Positions 44,538-53,328 of a stretch of DNA of 64,000 bases are shown piece by piece (position 1 is the first letter of the stretch; each line of letters opens with the position of its first letter). This DNA is from Flavivirga algicola (GTDB lineage Bacteria > Bacteroidota > Bacteroidia > Flavobacteriales > Flavobacteriaceae): NCBI RefSeq assembly GCF_012910715.1, contig NZ_JABBHF010000003.1, positions 372,001 to 436,000 of the forward strand, given 5' to 3'. The notes beneath the pieces were generated by a model. It made no database searches. It saw only the letters and a program-made list of their open reading frames with translations, and was not told where the DNA came from. The position numbers and the translations under genes are program-made.

Positions 44538-45402
44538 TTAAATTCCAATTATAGTCTTTAAACTTCTTTTTTGCTTTATTAGAAATCTTAGTTTCTGAAT
44601 ATTGATTAAGAAAATCGATTAATGAACCGTTTTGTTTAAAATCTTTAGCAAACCATTGAAACAGTTTTGAGATTTTAATTGAGTTTTTAGATAAGTTATT
44701 CTTAGTGGGGTCATTTAAAAATTCTTTTGTAGCATTGGTGAGTTGTGTTTCTAAATTGCTAGCTGTAAACGCTTTGTTTTGTAATTTAGGACAAGAAAAT
44801 GAAGCACAATTAATGGCAAAATGAATTCTAGGTTCGTTCATTTTACGTAAAATTTGGTGTTCAATTTCATCTAAATTATACCATTTGTCACCTAATTTCC
44901 AATGGCGTTGTTTCCACGGATCTTTTAAGTCCTTTATGCTTTTTAGTGGATAATTACGTAAAATTAAATCTACAGTAAAGGCATTGTAGGCGTTGATCCA
45001 AAAAGCGAGTTTTTGTTCTTTAGAACGTGTTTTAAAACTTTCATGTTGATACATTAAGTTTAAAACATGAAGATAACCATAGAAATCCTTTCGTTCTTTT
45101 TTGAGTTCTTTATAATTAACGTTGCCATCTTTTGAAACATACTTTTGTAAAAGATCGTTCCATAACTCATGCTCGTCTAAAATTCTTTTTGTTAAAACTT
45201 GATCGAATTTTTCAGTTTTTATAGCGGTTTCTATAGGTTGTTCATCAGTATCTTTTATAGTTTTACTAGGTGTCGTACTAACGGTATCAATTTTAACTTG
45301 AGCTGCTGGAACAGGTGTAGGTTTTGTTATTTCTTTAGCAACTTTTTTAGAACCTGCGCAGGAAAAAAATAAAAAGACAATGATATACGTTAGTTGCTTC
45401 AT
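44530..45402 (-). CDS. DUF547 lipoprotein (second copy)
   Basis: 290 residues. Lipobox FLFFSC with Cys15; a Lys/Thr/Pro-rich linker to about residue 70; then DUF547 (KLAFWINAYNAFTVDLILRNYP, LDEIEHQILRKMNEPRIHFA, NCASFSCPKLQNKAF). The same family as 36954-37667. It is next to the TIGR04283-like transferase, an arrangement seen in Flavobacteriaceae arsenosugar loci. Function unknown; probably envelope-located. Confidence 0.9.
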   Translation of the reverse strand: MKQLTYIIVFLFFSCAGSKKVAKEITKPTPVPAAQVKIDTVSTTPSKTIKDTDEQPIETAIKTEKFDQVLTKRILDEHELWNDLLQKYVSKDGNVNYKELKKERKDFYGYLHVLNLMYQHESFKTRSKEQKLAFWINAYNAFTVDLILRNYPLKSIKDLKDPWKQRHWKLGDKWYNLDEIEHQILRKMNEPRIHFAINCASFSCPKLQNKAFTASNLETQLTNATKEFLNDPTKNNLSKNSIKISKLFQWFAKDFKQNGSLIDFLNQYSETKISNKAKKKFKDYNWNLNE

Positions 45403-45550
45403 TTTAAATTGAATAATTATAAATCTATAACTAATAAACGCTTCAAGATAAATTTAAGTCTGTAATTTACATTATTACTTACATCGTTCGAAGATACATT
45501 CTAAAAAAAATGAAGGACTGGTGTAACCTTTTTATAAATTGAAGGTCTTT

Positions 45551-46105
45551 ATGCCAAACCACAACAAAATAGAATTGAAAAAGCTAACCGACGAAGAATT
45601 AATGCTTGATGTATCTCAAGGTAATTTAGATGCTATGGCTCATATTTTTGAACGCTATAATAAGCGGTTGTACAATTTTTATTTTCAAATGGTAAGAGAC
45701 AAAGCTATCTGTGAAGATTTAACCCAAACTGTGTTTTATAAAGTGATGCGTTACAGAGAATCTTATAAAGGAGGTCAATTTGTATCATGGATTTTTAGGA
45801 TTGCAAGAAATGAATTTTCAGATTATTACCAGAGCTCCAAAAAGACTTCAAAGAATACTGATATAGAGCTTGTAACCAGCAAAAGTGAAGATAGCTTAAT
45901 TGAAAAAAATGATAATGAGACACATTTACACGAAGTTTTAAACACATTGAATAAGGATGAAAGGGAATTAATTGTGTTAAATAGATTTCAAGGTCTAAAG
46001 TATGATAAAATAGCTGAAATAGTAGGAAGTAGTGAAGGTGCTGTAAAGGTGAAAGTACATCGAATTATAAAAAAATTAAAAACTGTTTATTTTAAAACCA
46101 TATAA
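45551..46105 (+). CDS. ECF-type RNA polymerase sigma factor
   Basis: 184 residues. Region 2: DAMAHIFERYNKRLYNFYFQ, CEDLTQTVFYKVMR, FVSWIFRIARNEFSDYY. Region 4: TLNKDERELIVLNRF, KIAEIVGSSEGAVKVKVHRI. ATG 45551 is chosen over the in-frame TTG at 45539. Its anti-sigma partner starts two bases after the stop. It opens a five-gene block with DUF4097 proteins and a lipoprotein, likely an envelope-stress regulon. It sits between the two arsenosugar halves, on the opposite strand. Confidence 0.95.
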   Translation: MPNHNKIELKKLTDEELMLDVSQGNLDAMAHIFERYNKRLYNFYFQMVRDKAICEDLTQTVFYKVMRYRESYKGGQFVSWIFRIARNEFSDYYQSSKKTSKNTDIELVTSKSEDSLIEKNDNETHLHEVLNTLNKDERELIVLNRFQGLKYDKIAEIVGSSEGAVKVKVHRIIKKLKTVYFKTI

Positions 46106-46107
46106 TC

Positions 46108-46899
46108 ATGAATTGTAAAGATATAGAACAGGATATACTAGATTTTATTGATGGTGAATTAGCTACAGATAAGGCTGATAAAATTAAGAAACATATAGGT
46201 ACATGTGCTAATTGCAAGGCGTTTTATGATGAAACAGTTGCGCTTTTTGGAGCATTCAATAAAGAAGAACAACAAGTGCCAAGTGAAAGCCTACGGGAAG
46301 GTTTTTATAAGCTTCTTGAGGAAGAAAAACAGCTGTTAAATCCAAAAGTTGTCCAGTTTAATAAACAAGAAAAAGCGTTTCCGTGGAAACGTGCATTTCA
46401 AGTGGCAGCTTCTATAATATTTCTATTTATGGGGTATTTTTTAGGAAGCCATAAGACAGGAAAAGATGCAAATAAACAAATAATAGCATTGCAAAAAGAA
46501 ACGAATGAATTAAAAGAAGGGATGGTTTTGGCAATGATTGAAAACCAGTCCGTAAGTAAACGAATTCAAGCAGTAAACTATACTGAAGGTTTTGAAAAAC
46601 CAGATGTTAAAATATTAGAAGCTTTAATTGAACGTATGCAATATGATGGAAATATGAATGTGCGGCTGGCTGCAGCAGAAGCGCTGTCAGAATTTCCAGA
46701 ATCAATCATGGTAAAAGATGCGTTTATTGAAGCTCTAACAACGCAGAAGAGCCCAAGTTTACAAATTGCCATTATTCAATTTTTGGTAAAGATCCAAGAG
46801 AAGCGCGCTATCGCTCCAATGAAACAACTATTAGAGCATTCGGACACACCAGATTTTGTAAAGGAGCAGGTAAACGATGGTATTTTGCAAATTATTTAA
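46108..46899 (+). CDS. Anti-sigma factor with zinc finger and HEAT repeats
   Basis: 263 residues. N-terminal zf-HC2 (HIGTCANCK; HxxxCxxC) binds the sigma factor. One membrane helix at about residues 94-111 (VAASIIFLFMGYFLG). The outer part is helical with HEAT-like repeats (MNVRLAAAEALSEFPES, PSLQIAIIQFLVKIQEKR, AIAPMKQLLEH). HEAT repeats give a protein-binding surface, so it may sense a periplasmic partner such as the DUF4097 proteins downstream (inferred). Two bases from the sigma gene. Confidence 0.92.
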   Translation: MNCKDIEQDILDFIDGELATDKADKIKKHIGTCANCKAFYDETVALFGAFNKEEQQVPSESLREGFYKLLEEEKQLLNPKVVQFNKQEKAFPWKRAFQVAASIIFLFMGYFLGSHKTGKDANKQIIALQKETNELKEGMVLAMIENQSVSKRIQAVNYTEGFEKPDVKILEALIERMQYDGNMNVRLAAAEALSEFPESIMVKDAFIEALTTQKSPSLQIAIIQFLVKIQEKRAIAPMKQLLEHSDTPDFVKEQVNDGILQII

Positions 46900-46921
46900 T
46901 CAAAAATTAAAATCAAAAAAC

Positions 46922-47692
46922 ATGAAACGAACAGGAATTATTATAAATCTAATGGCTTTTTTGAGCTTTGTATTCTCTTATGCACAGGAGGATTATACCA
47001 AAAACTTAAATGGAATCTCTAAAGTTTATATAGAAACAGGAACTAAAGTTAAGATAACAGCAGGTTCAAGTAATGTGTTAAAGTTCAATAATATTGGACA
47101 TAATAAAACAAATAATGAACGTGCTGAAGGATTAAAAGCTGTCTATTCGGGAGGGGCAGACAATACTGGATTTGGATTTTCAATGAGTCAAGAAGGAAGT
47201 GTATTACGTGTTAAAGATTTAAAATCGTGGATGCAACGCAAAGATCTTCAAATAGAGCTTCCTAAAACAATAGATATTCATATAGATTGTGGAAATCTAG
47301 GTTCTGTAACTTTTGAAGGATTCTCTTCTGAAATTGAAGTTAACAGTACTGTAGGTAATATTACGTTTAATGACGTCACAGGCCCCATTACCGCACATTC
47401 AGAAACAGGAACTATTAATGTTGATTTTGTTAATGTTAATCAATCATCACCAATTACAGTCCATAGTTCAACAGGAAGTGTTGATGTGTCCTTACCATCA
47501 AATACAAAAGCCGATTTAGAATTACGTTCTACCATGGGAACAGTTTACACTGATTTTGAGTTGAAAACTGATGCTCCAGACGGTATGAAAGTAGTTGGGG
47601 CTAATCGCAAAATTGAAAGTAAGCTCAATGGGGGAGGCGTAAACATAGTGCTTAGATCATCAACCGGAAACGTATACCTCAGAAAAAAATAA
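46922..47692 (+). CDS. DUF4097 secreted beta-helix protein, copy 1
   Basis: 256 residues. Signal peptide (MKRTGIIINLMAFLSFVFSYAQ); ATG 46922 is preferred to an upstream in-frame start at 46877 inside the anti-sigma gene. DUF4097-type solenoid strands: VTFEGFSSEIEVNSTVGNIT, THSTGSV-like turns (VHSSTGSVDVSLPS, LRSSTGNVYLRKK). These parallel beta-helix proteins are typically linked to sigma/anti-sigma units. Extracytoplasmic; binding partner unknown. Confidence 0.87.
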   Translation: MKRTGIIINLMAFLSFVFSYAQEDYTKNLNGISKVYIETGTKVKITAGSSNVLKFNNIGHNKTNNERAEGLKAVYSGGADNTGFGFSMSQEGSVLRVKDLKSWMQRKDLQIELPKTIDIHIDCGNLGSVTFEGFSSEIEVNSTVGNITFNDVTGPITAHSETGTINVDFVNVNQSSPITVHSSTGSVDVSLPSNTKADLELRSTMGTVYTDFELKTDAPDGMKVVGANRKIESKLNGGGVNIVLRSSTGNVYLRKK

Positions 47693-47715
47693 ACAATCAA
47701 AAAACGAACAGTAAA

Positions 47716-48438
47716 ATGAAACACCTGATAGTAATGGCACTATTAAGCGTGGTAACGCTTAACGCCCAAAAACAAGTAGAAGTAAAAGAACAAGTCTTTA
47801 AAAATCAAGAGGTTTTTATCAACTTTAAGTTCGCTCAAGATATTAAAGTTAAGCATGGAAATACTGATGAAATTATAGTGAAAGCATCAGTAAATATTGA
47901 TGAAGGTGCAGGCAATGACAAGTACAGTATCAAGAGCGAAAATAATTCAGGACAGTTAAAGTTATATTCAGATTTTGGAGATTATTTTAAAAGTAAAAAA
48001 CGAAACGTCTATTATTCTAATAAAGATGGAAAAAATGATAATTGTAACTGTTGCAGTACATCAGATATTAATTATGTGGTCATTGTACCCAAAAATGTAA
48101 GTCTCAAGATTAAAAGTATATCTGGAAGCGTTTTTATAAATACTTTTGAAGGTGATTTGGTAACTGATTTAATTTCGGGGGATATTACTATCAAAAAATA
48201 TAGTGGAGAATTACGATTAAAAACAATAAGTGGCGCATTAGATATTATAGTTGATAAGGCAAAGCTTCATGCAAAGTCTGTAACAGGTACTATATATTCT
48301 GATATGGATTTTGAAAAAACTAAATTTGGGAAGCACAGCAAGTCATTTAACAACAAGGTTTCAAAACAAATTAATGGAGGAACGCTTCCGTTGGTAATGG
48401 AAACCGTTTCAGGGAATATTTACATAAGGAAAGGTTAA
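47716..48438 (+). CDS. DUF4097 secreted beta-helix protein, copy 2
   Basis: 240 residues with signal (MKHLIVMALLSVVTLNAQ). Solenoid strands like the preceding protein (LKIKSISGSVFINTFEGDLV, LISGDITIKKYSGELRLKTI, ETVSGNIYIRKG). A cysteine cluster (NCNCCSTSD) near residue 112 is unusual and may bind metal or form disulfides. Paralogue of copy 1, 23 bases downstream of it. Confidence 0.86.
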   Translation: MKHLIVMALLSVVTLNAQKQVEVKEQVFKNQEVFINFKFAQDIKVKHGNTDEIIVKASVNIDEGAGNDKYSIKSENNSGQLKLYSDFGDYFKSKKRNVYYSNKDGKNDNCNCCSTSDINYVVIVPKNVSLKIKSISGSVFINTFEGDLVTDLISGDITIKKYSGELRLKTISGALDIIVDKAKLHAKSVTGTIYSDMDFEKTKFGKHSKSFNNKVSKQINGGTLPLVMETVSGNIYIRKG

Positions 48439-48444
48439 TATAAA

Positions 48445-49179
48445 ATGAAAATACTAAAGGGCTTTATTTTAATTGTATTCATGTTTTGCAGTGTTACCTG
48501 TAATTCAAAAAAAACTCAATTAGGGCAAGTAGAAATACTCTTTCAGGAAGATTCGCTTAAGTTCACAGAATCGCAAAAAATATTTATCAGAGAATTGATA
48601 AATAAGTCAGGAGAAGAAGTTCGTAATGTTTTGCCAAATCTTCCAGACAGTATAAAAGTTGTTGTTGAGAGTGTAAATTGGGATTTGGATCGCGTTGGAG
48701 GTGTAACAGGAAGAACCGAATGGAATTCGCCTCCAACAATTGCCGTTCAGCTTTCCAACAGTTATCATGGAGGCATTGTTGACTCTCTTGAATTGGGAAT
48801 TAGAAGTGTCGTGTTTCATGAATTCCATCATTTGGCACGAGGTTGGGCTATATATGATAATAAATTTGGATATGGAATTCCTAATGCTATGGTTAATGAG
48901 GGTTTAGCAGTTGTCTTTGCTGAAATACAAACGGGTTATATATGTGATGAAAATTCCTTTACTAATGAGACTGATAGTTGGGTGAAAGAAATTTTAGACC
49001 TTCCGCTTGATGCAAGTTATAATAAATGGGTTATGGGAGAACACCCAGATGGTAGAACTTCTATAGGGTATAGGGCAGGAAACTATCTTATTAGAAAAGC
49101 TATGAAAAAATCTGGTAAGAGTATTATAGAATTAAGCGCACTAAAACCTAATGAAATAATAAGTTTAGCAGGTTATTAA
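48445..49179 (+). CDS. HExxH zinc-metalloprotease-like lipoprotein
   Basis: 244 residues with lipobox (FCSVTC, Cys19). Conserved VVFHEFHHLARG contains HExxH, and AMVNEGLAVVFAE gives a candidate third Glu ligand 20-30 residues later, as in DUF2268-like peptidases. Last gene of the sigma-factor block, six bases after the DUF4097 gene. A membrane-anchored metalloprotease could take part in the same envelope response; substrate unknown. Confidence 0.83.
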   Translation: MKILKGFILIVFMFCSVTCNSKKTQLGQVEILFQEDSLKFTESQKIFIRELINKSGEEVRNVLPNLPDSIKVVVESVNWDLDRVGGVTGRTEWNSPPTIAVQLSNSYHGGIVDSLELGIRSVVFHEFHHLARGWAIYDNKFGYGIPNAMVNEGLAVVFAEIQTGYICDENSFTNETDSWVKEILDLPLDASYNKWVMGEHPDGRTSIGYRAGNYLIRKAMKKSGKSIIELSALKPNEIISLAGY

Positions 49180-49212
49180 AGGTTGCTAAACTTTGAAAAA
49201 ATGATGTGATTG

Positions 49213-49236
49213 GGTGGGTGTTTAGCAACACCCACC
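49213..49236. terminator. Hairpin covering the arsM stop codon
   Basis: GGTGGGTGTT-TAGC-AACACCCACC, a perfect 10-bp GC-rich stem. It covers the last arsM codons (minus strand) and its stop. On the minus strand a T-rich run follows about 13 bases later. A second inverted repeat (GTTGCTAAAC, 49182-49191 with 49220-49229) overlaps it. It may end the arsM operon and the convergent sigma operon. Confidence 0.6.
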
Positions 49237-50193
49237 ACCATCATAATGATACGTGGATTCTGATATATAAATATCGTCTCTGTTTAGTGCTTGTATGGCA
49301 CCAGCTGTTTTATCGCAAATAGCCAAAGGTTGGTTTTTTAACAAAACATGACCTGCATTATCATCAAAAAAATCTTCACCACCGTAATAAATAGCCGCTT
49401 TTCCTGTAAAGATGCAAGGGCCATCTGCAGGCATTGGATCTTTTATTGCGGCAACTTCAATAGATTCTATATAAATTAGCTCATCTGTTGGATAATGCTT
49501 GGAATCTAGTATTCTATATGGCTTTCTTGCCCTAATTTCGATAGTGCCAAAACCAGCATCTGTTAGTGCTTTTACGTATTCTGCAATGGGTAAACTACCA
49601 CTTAGGCATAAAGCACGTAGTCTTTCATCGTTACGTAATGTATCATTCATTGGTTGTTCGCATGTAGGATCGCTCATTACTAACCTCCCATGAGGTTTTA
49701 AAACACGATACATTTCTGCGATAGCTTTTTTTAGATCGTCTGCCTTAAAAATATTAAATAGACAATTTTGAGCAGCCACATCGATACTATTGTCTTCCAC
49801 GGGAAGATTCATAGCATCTCCTTTTTTAAGGTCAACAAATTCACTTTTAAACCAATTGTTTTGTGCTTCTGCCTCAACAAAATTCTTACGAGAAGCCTCT
49901 AACATCTCATCAACAACATCGATACCAACTACGCCTCCTTTTTGACGATTAAAATAGGCAAACTGTAACAGTTCCATGCCCCCACCAACACCAACATATA
50001 ACATTTTTGGGTTATTGGTTAAATCTCTTGCATGAACAGTACTCCCGCAACCATAGTTCATTTCTTGCATGATTTTTGGGATTTTTAACCCTGGTAATTC
50101 CCAAATTGGATTTGTCGTACAGCATAGCCCAACATCTGGTGTCAACGCGGCTTCTTTATATACATCTTGAGTGGTTTCTAAATAATTACTCAT
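49222..50193 (-). CDS. arsM: Arsenosugar-type arsenite S-adenosylmethionine methyltransferase
   Basis: 323 residues. SAM-binding motif YVGVGGGMELLQFAY; VGIDVVDEMLEASRKNF; cysteines at 24-25 and 49 (GLCC; NYGCGS), AAQNCLFNIF, SDPTCEQPM and ALCLSGSLP, fitting arsenic-binding ArsM. C-terminal residues are GGGCC, an unusual extra Cys pair that may bind arsenic. ArsM methylates As(III) to mono- and dimethylarsenicals, the feedstock of ArsS. Two bases after the PNP gene; cytoplasmic. Confidence 0.95.
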   Translation of the reverse strand: MSNYLETTQDVYKEAALTPDVGLCCTTNPIWELPGLKIPKIMQEMNYGCGSTVHARDLTNNPKMLYVGVGGGMELLQFAYFNRQKGGVVGIDVVDEMLEASRKNFVEAEAQNNWFKSEFVDLKKGDAMNLPVEDNSIDVAAQNCLFNIFKADDLKKAIAEMYRVLKPHGRLVMSDPTCEQPMNDTLRNDERLRALCLSGSLPIAEYVKALTDAGFGTIEIRARKPYRILDSKHYPTDELIYIESIEVAAIKDPMPADGPCIFTGKAAIYYGGEDFFDDNAGHVLLKNQPLAICDKTAGAIQALNRDDIYISESTYHYDGGGCC

Positions 50194-50195
50194 AA

Positions 50196-51008
50196 TTATA
50201 AGGTCTTAATAAGTTCTTTAAATAAGGTTATCATATTTGGTTCTGCTTTTGCAGCATTTTCAATGATATCCGAAATATTAACAGGTTCTAAGTTATCTGG
50301 GTCGCATTCATCTGTTAAAACTGACACAGCCGCTACTTTTAATTTTAAATGATTCGCCACAATAATCTCAGGTACGGTACTCATACCAACAGCATCAGAC
50401 CCAATAATTTTTAGCATCCGATATTCTGCTCTTGTTTCTAATTGAGGCCCCACTACACTTGCATAAACACCCTTGTGCAATTTTATATGGTTTGCTTTGG
50501 CAATGTTTTCAAACTTTGAATTGATTTCGGCATCATAGGGAGCGCTCATGTCTGTAAAACGTTCTCCTAATTCTTCAACACCTTTAAATGCCAAGGGAGA
50601 GCTGCCTTGCAAATTAATGTGGTCTTCAATAAGCATTAATTCCCCTTTTTTAAAGTTTAAATTAATGGCACCAGCCGCATTAGAAACCAGTAATGTTTTA
50701 ATACCCAGTTTTTCCATAATACGAACAGGATAAGTAACATCTTGTAATGTATAGCCTTCATATAAATGAAAACGTCCCTGCATAATGACCACTTTTTTAC
50801 CAGCAAGCTTACCATAAATTAGTTTTCCTTTGTGAAACTCGACTGTTGCTGTTGGGAAGTTCGGAATATGATTATAACTAACTTCTTTTATAATGTCTAT
50901 TTCGTTGATAAGTTGCCCTAATCCTGTGCCTAGTATAATGCCAATTTCAGGAGATTCAAAACCTTTTTCTTGTAGGTATTTAGTGGTTTCGTTTATGTAT
51001 TTAATCAT
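50196..51008 (-). CDS. Purine-nucleoside phosphorylase
   Basis: 270 residues; PNP family I trimer type. Signature GIILGTGLGQL, then MQGRFHLYEGY, LLVSNAAGAINL and MSTVPEIIVA. It phosphorolyses purine nucleosides. In an arsenosugar cluster it could cleave adenine from 5'-deoxy-5'-dimethylarsinoyl-adenosine to free a ribosyl unit; that role is inferred from context. Two bases upstream of arsM and 53 bases downstream of the TIGR04282-like gene. Confidence 0.94.
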   Translation of the reverse strand: MIKYINETTKYLQEKGFESPEIGIILGTGLGQLINEIDIIKEVSYNHIPNFPTATVEFHKGKLIYGKLAGKKVVIMQGRFHLYEGYTLQDVTYPVRIMEKLGIKTLLVSNAAGAINLNFKKGELMLIEDHINLQGSSPLAFKGVEELGERFTDMSAPYDAEINSKFENIAKANHIKLHKGVYASVVGPQLETRAEYRMLKIIGSDAVGMSTVPEIIVANHLKLKVAAVSVLTDECDPDNLEPVNISDIIENAAKAEPNMITLFKELIKTL

Positions 51009-51061
51009 CTTGTGTTTTTTGGAATTAATTTTAAAAAAAATACTATGGTAATGTAATGAAT

Positions 51062-51697
51062 TTATGCGTTATCTATTAAAGTTTTAACCTTTAATTGAAG
51101 CGCTTCATTGTGTTGGTAGAATGATGAATTTTCTAAATCTTCAAAAGTATCAATATCGTTTAATGCTTCCAGCAAAGTATAGGATATGTTTTCTCGATCT
51201 AATTCTTTAAGCGTTACTTCTAATAAATGAGATTCACTCCAGGGTTTATTACTAAATACGGTATGATGCATTTTTGTCATTCCTATGAGATAATAACCAC
51301 CATCAATAGCTGGCCCGAAAACGACCTCGTTACTCTTTAGTGCATTTAATCCTTTTTTAATATGTTCTGAATTAATATCGGGTAAATCAGATCCTATAAG
51401 TACAATACGCTCATAACCATCTTCAAAGCCTTTAGTAAAGGCGTTTTTCATGCGTTCTCCTAAATTGTCGCCATTTTGTATGGTCTTGTAATCGTTTTTC
51501 CATTTTGTTTTAATAACTGTATTAGAAAAATAGATTCGTTTGTCTATGGCTATTTTCTCTGTGGCAAATTCGGTGATTTTTACCAGTTCTTTATAGACTT
51601 CAAAAGCACCTTGAATACCAATAGTTTTGGCAAGTCTTGTTTTTACTTTGCCTAGTTTTATATTTTTAACAAAAACGACTATAAGTTCTTTATTCAT
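51062..51697 (-). CDS. TIGR04282-like transferase (arsenosugar cluster)
   Basis: 211 residues. CofC/MobA-like nucleotidyltransferase fold: LIVVFVKNIKLGKVKTRLAKTIG, IVLIGSDLPDI, VFGPAIDGGYYLIGM. It is the family known as 'transferase 1, rSAM/selenodomain-associated' (TIGR04282), a companion of TIGR04283 and ArsS. Possibly activates or transfers a sugar unit. Overlaps the rhodanese gene by eight bases. Confidence 0.92.
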   Translation of the reverse strand: MNKELIVVFVKNIKLGKVKTRLAKTIGIQGAFEVYKELVKITEFATEKIAIDKRIYFSNTVIKTKWKNDYKTIQNGDNLGERMKNAFTKGFEDGYERIVLIGSDLPDINSEHIKKGLNALKSNEVVFGPAIDGGYYLIGMTKMHHTVFSNKPWSESHLLEVTLKELDRENISYTLLEALNDIDTFEDLENSSFYQHNEALQLKVKTLIDNA

Positions 51698-52184
51698 ATA
51701 CTTTTACTCCTTTTTTTACCCACTTACTCCATGCATTAGAAAAGGCATGAATACTGTCCGTTTCTTTTTCTGACGAATTATAAATAGGTAAATTATTATT
51801 TTTCCATTCAAAAATACCACCATATAAGTTTTGTACATGGTTATAACCAGCTTTTTTGAGACTGTCTGCTATGGTTTCAGAGCGTATCCCTAAAGAGCAG
51901 TATACAACTATTTTAGTGTTTTTGTCAGGGATTTTTTTCTGAACATTTTCTATTTTAAACGTGTTATACCCAATATGGATGGCATTTTTTAGATGGCTTA
52001 CTTTGTATTCTGGTAGTTCTCTGGCATCTAAGAGCACAGGTGGTACTGTTTGTTTTTTTAATTGTTTTACATAAATATAGGGTGTACTTTCATCATTGTA
52101 TTTTTTTAATAATGATTTAAGGTTATTTTGAGAAAATCCCGAAATAGCAAAGCATACAAATATGTAAAAAAGTATTTTGTTCAT
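51690..52184 (-). CDS. Secreted rhodanese-like protein
   Basis: 164 residues, signal peptide (MNKILFYIFVCFAISGFSQ). Single rhodanese domain with the active Cys C96 in VVYCSLGIRSET and the LLDARELPEYKVSHLKNAIH strand. Rhodaneses carry sulfur as persulfide. Between arsS and the TIGR04282-like gene, a known arsenosugar context. It may handle sulfur or thiol-arsenic exchange in the periplasm (inferred). Confidence 0.9.
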   Translation of the reverse strand: MNKILFYIFVCFAISGFSQNNLKSLLKKYNDESTPYIYVKQLKKQTVPPVLLDARELPEYKVSHLKNAIHIGYNTFKIENVQKKIPDKNTKIVVYCSLGIRSETIADSLKKAGYNHVQNLYGGIFEWKNNNLPIYNSSEKETDSIHAFSNAWSKWVKKGVKVYE

Positions 52185-52187
52185 AAA

Positions 52188-53243
52188 TTAAGCAACTACG
52201 CCTTGGCAGCTACTTCCTGCTCCAGCGGTACAGCCATAACAGTGCTGAGAAATAACAATATGACGTCCTTCTAGTAGCGCTTCGTTATACTCAGAAATAT
52301 GTTTTACTTTGCTGTTTACTGGTAATTCCAGCATTTGATTAAAATCACAATCAAATAAATAGCCGTCCCAGCTAACAGATAGTGTATTGGTGCACATAAC
52401 ATTGCCCACAGCTGCTGGGTTATACGCTTCAACCAAAGAATACATGTAGTCTTCATAGTTTTCGGAAGCAATTAAATAATCTAAAAACCTGCTAATAGGC
52501 AAATTTGTAATGGCAAACAGATTATGAAACTGAATATTGAAATCTTCCTTTAATGCTTTTTTAAAATCCTTTTCCATGGATGCTTGATCGCCAGGTAAAA
52601 AAGCACCAGATGGGTTGTAGACTAAATCCAATCGAAGGCTGCTGTCTGGCATGCCGTAACCTATAGCATTTAGTTCTTGTAATGCCTTTATAGATTTGTC
52701 AAAAACACCATCTCCGCGCTGTTTATCTGTTTTTCCACGAGTCCAGTGTGGCATGGATGATACCACATGTACATTATGTTTTTTAAAGAATTCTGGTAGA
52801 TCGTAATATTTTTTATTGGCTCTTATTATAGTGAGGTTTGAGCGTACTATGAAATCCTTAATACCAGCTTTGGCAGCTTCTTCCACAAACCATCTGAAGT
52901 TGGGATTCATTTCTGGTGCACCTCCAGTTAGATCTAGGGTGTGCGCACCTGTGGTTTTAATGACATCCAAACACTGCTGCATCGTTTCTCTGGTCATGAT
53001 TTCCTTACGGTCTGGACCAGCGTCAACATGACAATGTTCGCAAACCTGATTACACATATAACCAACATTTATTTGAAGAATTTCTAACTTTTTAGCTTTT
53101 AAGGGAAATTGATTTGTTTCAGAAATTTTACTCTTAAACGTTGGTAATTCGCCATTTTGAAATATACCATTTGATAAAATTTCAAGCTGCCTGTTGCTAT
53201 TAGCTAAATCACTTTCGCGTTTATGTAGGGATTTTGTTGCCAT
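52188..53243 (-). CDS. arsS: Arsenosugar radical-SAM enzyme ArsS
   Basis: 351 residues. Radical SAM CxxxCxxC (C64, C68, C71 in GYMCNQVCEHCHVD), then LDLTGGAPEMNP. The C-terminal Cys-rich tail (HCYGCTAGAGSSCQG; C335, C338, C346) defines the family, which contains selenocysteine in some lineages. Here all are encoded as Cys. Known: ArsS adds the 5'-deoxyadenosyl group of SAM to dimethylarsinite, giving 5'-deoxy-5'-dimethylarsinoyl-adenosine. Three bases upstream of the rhodanese gene. Confidence 0.95.
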   Translation of the reverse strand: MATKSLHKRESDLANSNRQLEILSNGIFQNGELPTFKSKISETNQFPLKAKKLEILQINVGYMCNQVCEHCHVDAGPDRKEIMTRETMQQCLDVIKTTGAHTLDLTGGAPEMNPNFRWFVEEAAKAGIKDFIVRSNLTIIRANKKYYDLPEFFKKHNVHVVSSMPHWTRGKTDKQRGDGVFDKSIKALQELNAIGYGMPDSSLRLDLVYNPSGAFLPGDQASMEKDFKKALKEDFNIQFHNLFAITNLPISRFLDYLIASENYEDYMYSLVEAYNPAAVGNVMCTNTLSVSWDGYLFDCDFNQMLELPVNSKVKHISEYNEALLEGRHIVISQHCYGCTAGAGSSCQGVVA

Positions 53244-53268
53244 TAAATTGTTCTAAATTTTTATTAGG

Positions 53269-53287
53269 TCGACTGCGCTCAGAGTAA
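53269..53287. repeat. Degenerate copy of the dispersed repeat
   Basis: TCGACTGCGCTCAGAGTAAA-type element between arsS and the CMD-like gene; its TGCGCTCA core is shared with 24543-24570. Non-coding. Confidence 0.5.
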
Positions 53288-53328
53288 ATGATTCACTCAA
53301 TTTTGATGTTTCAAAATTGGTTTGCCGT

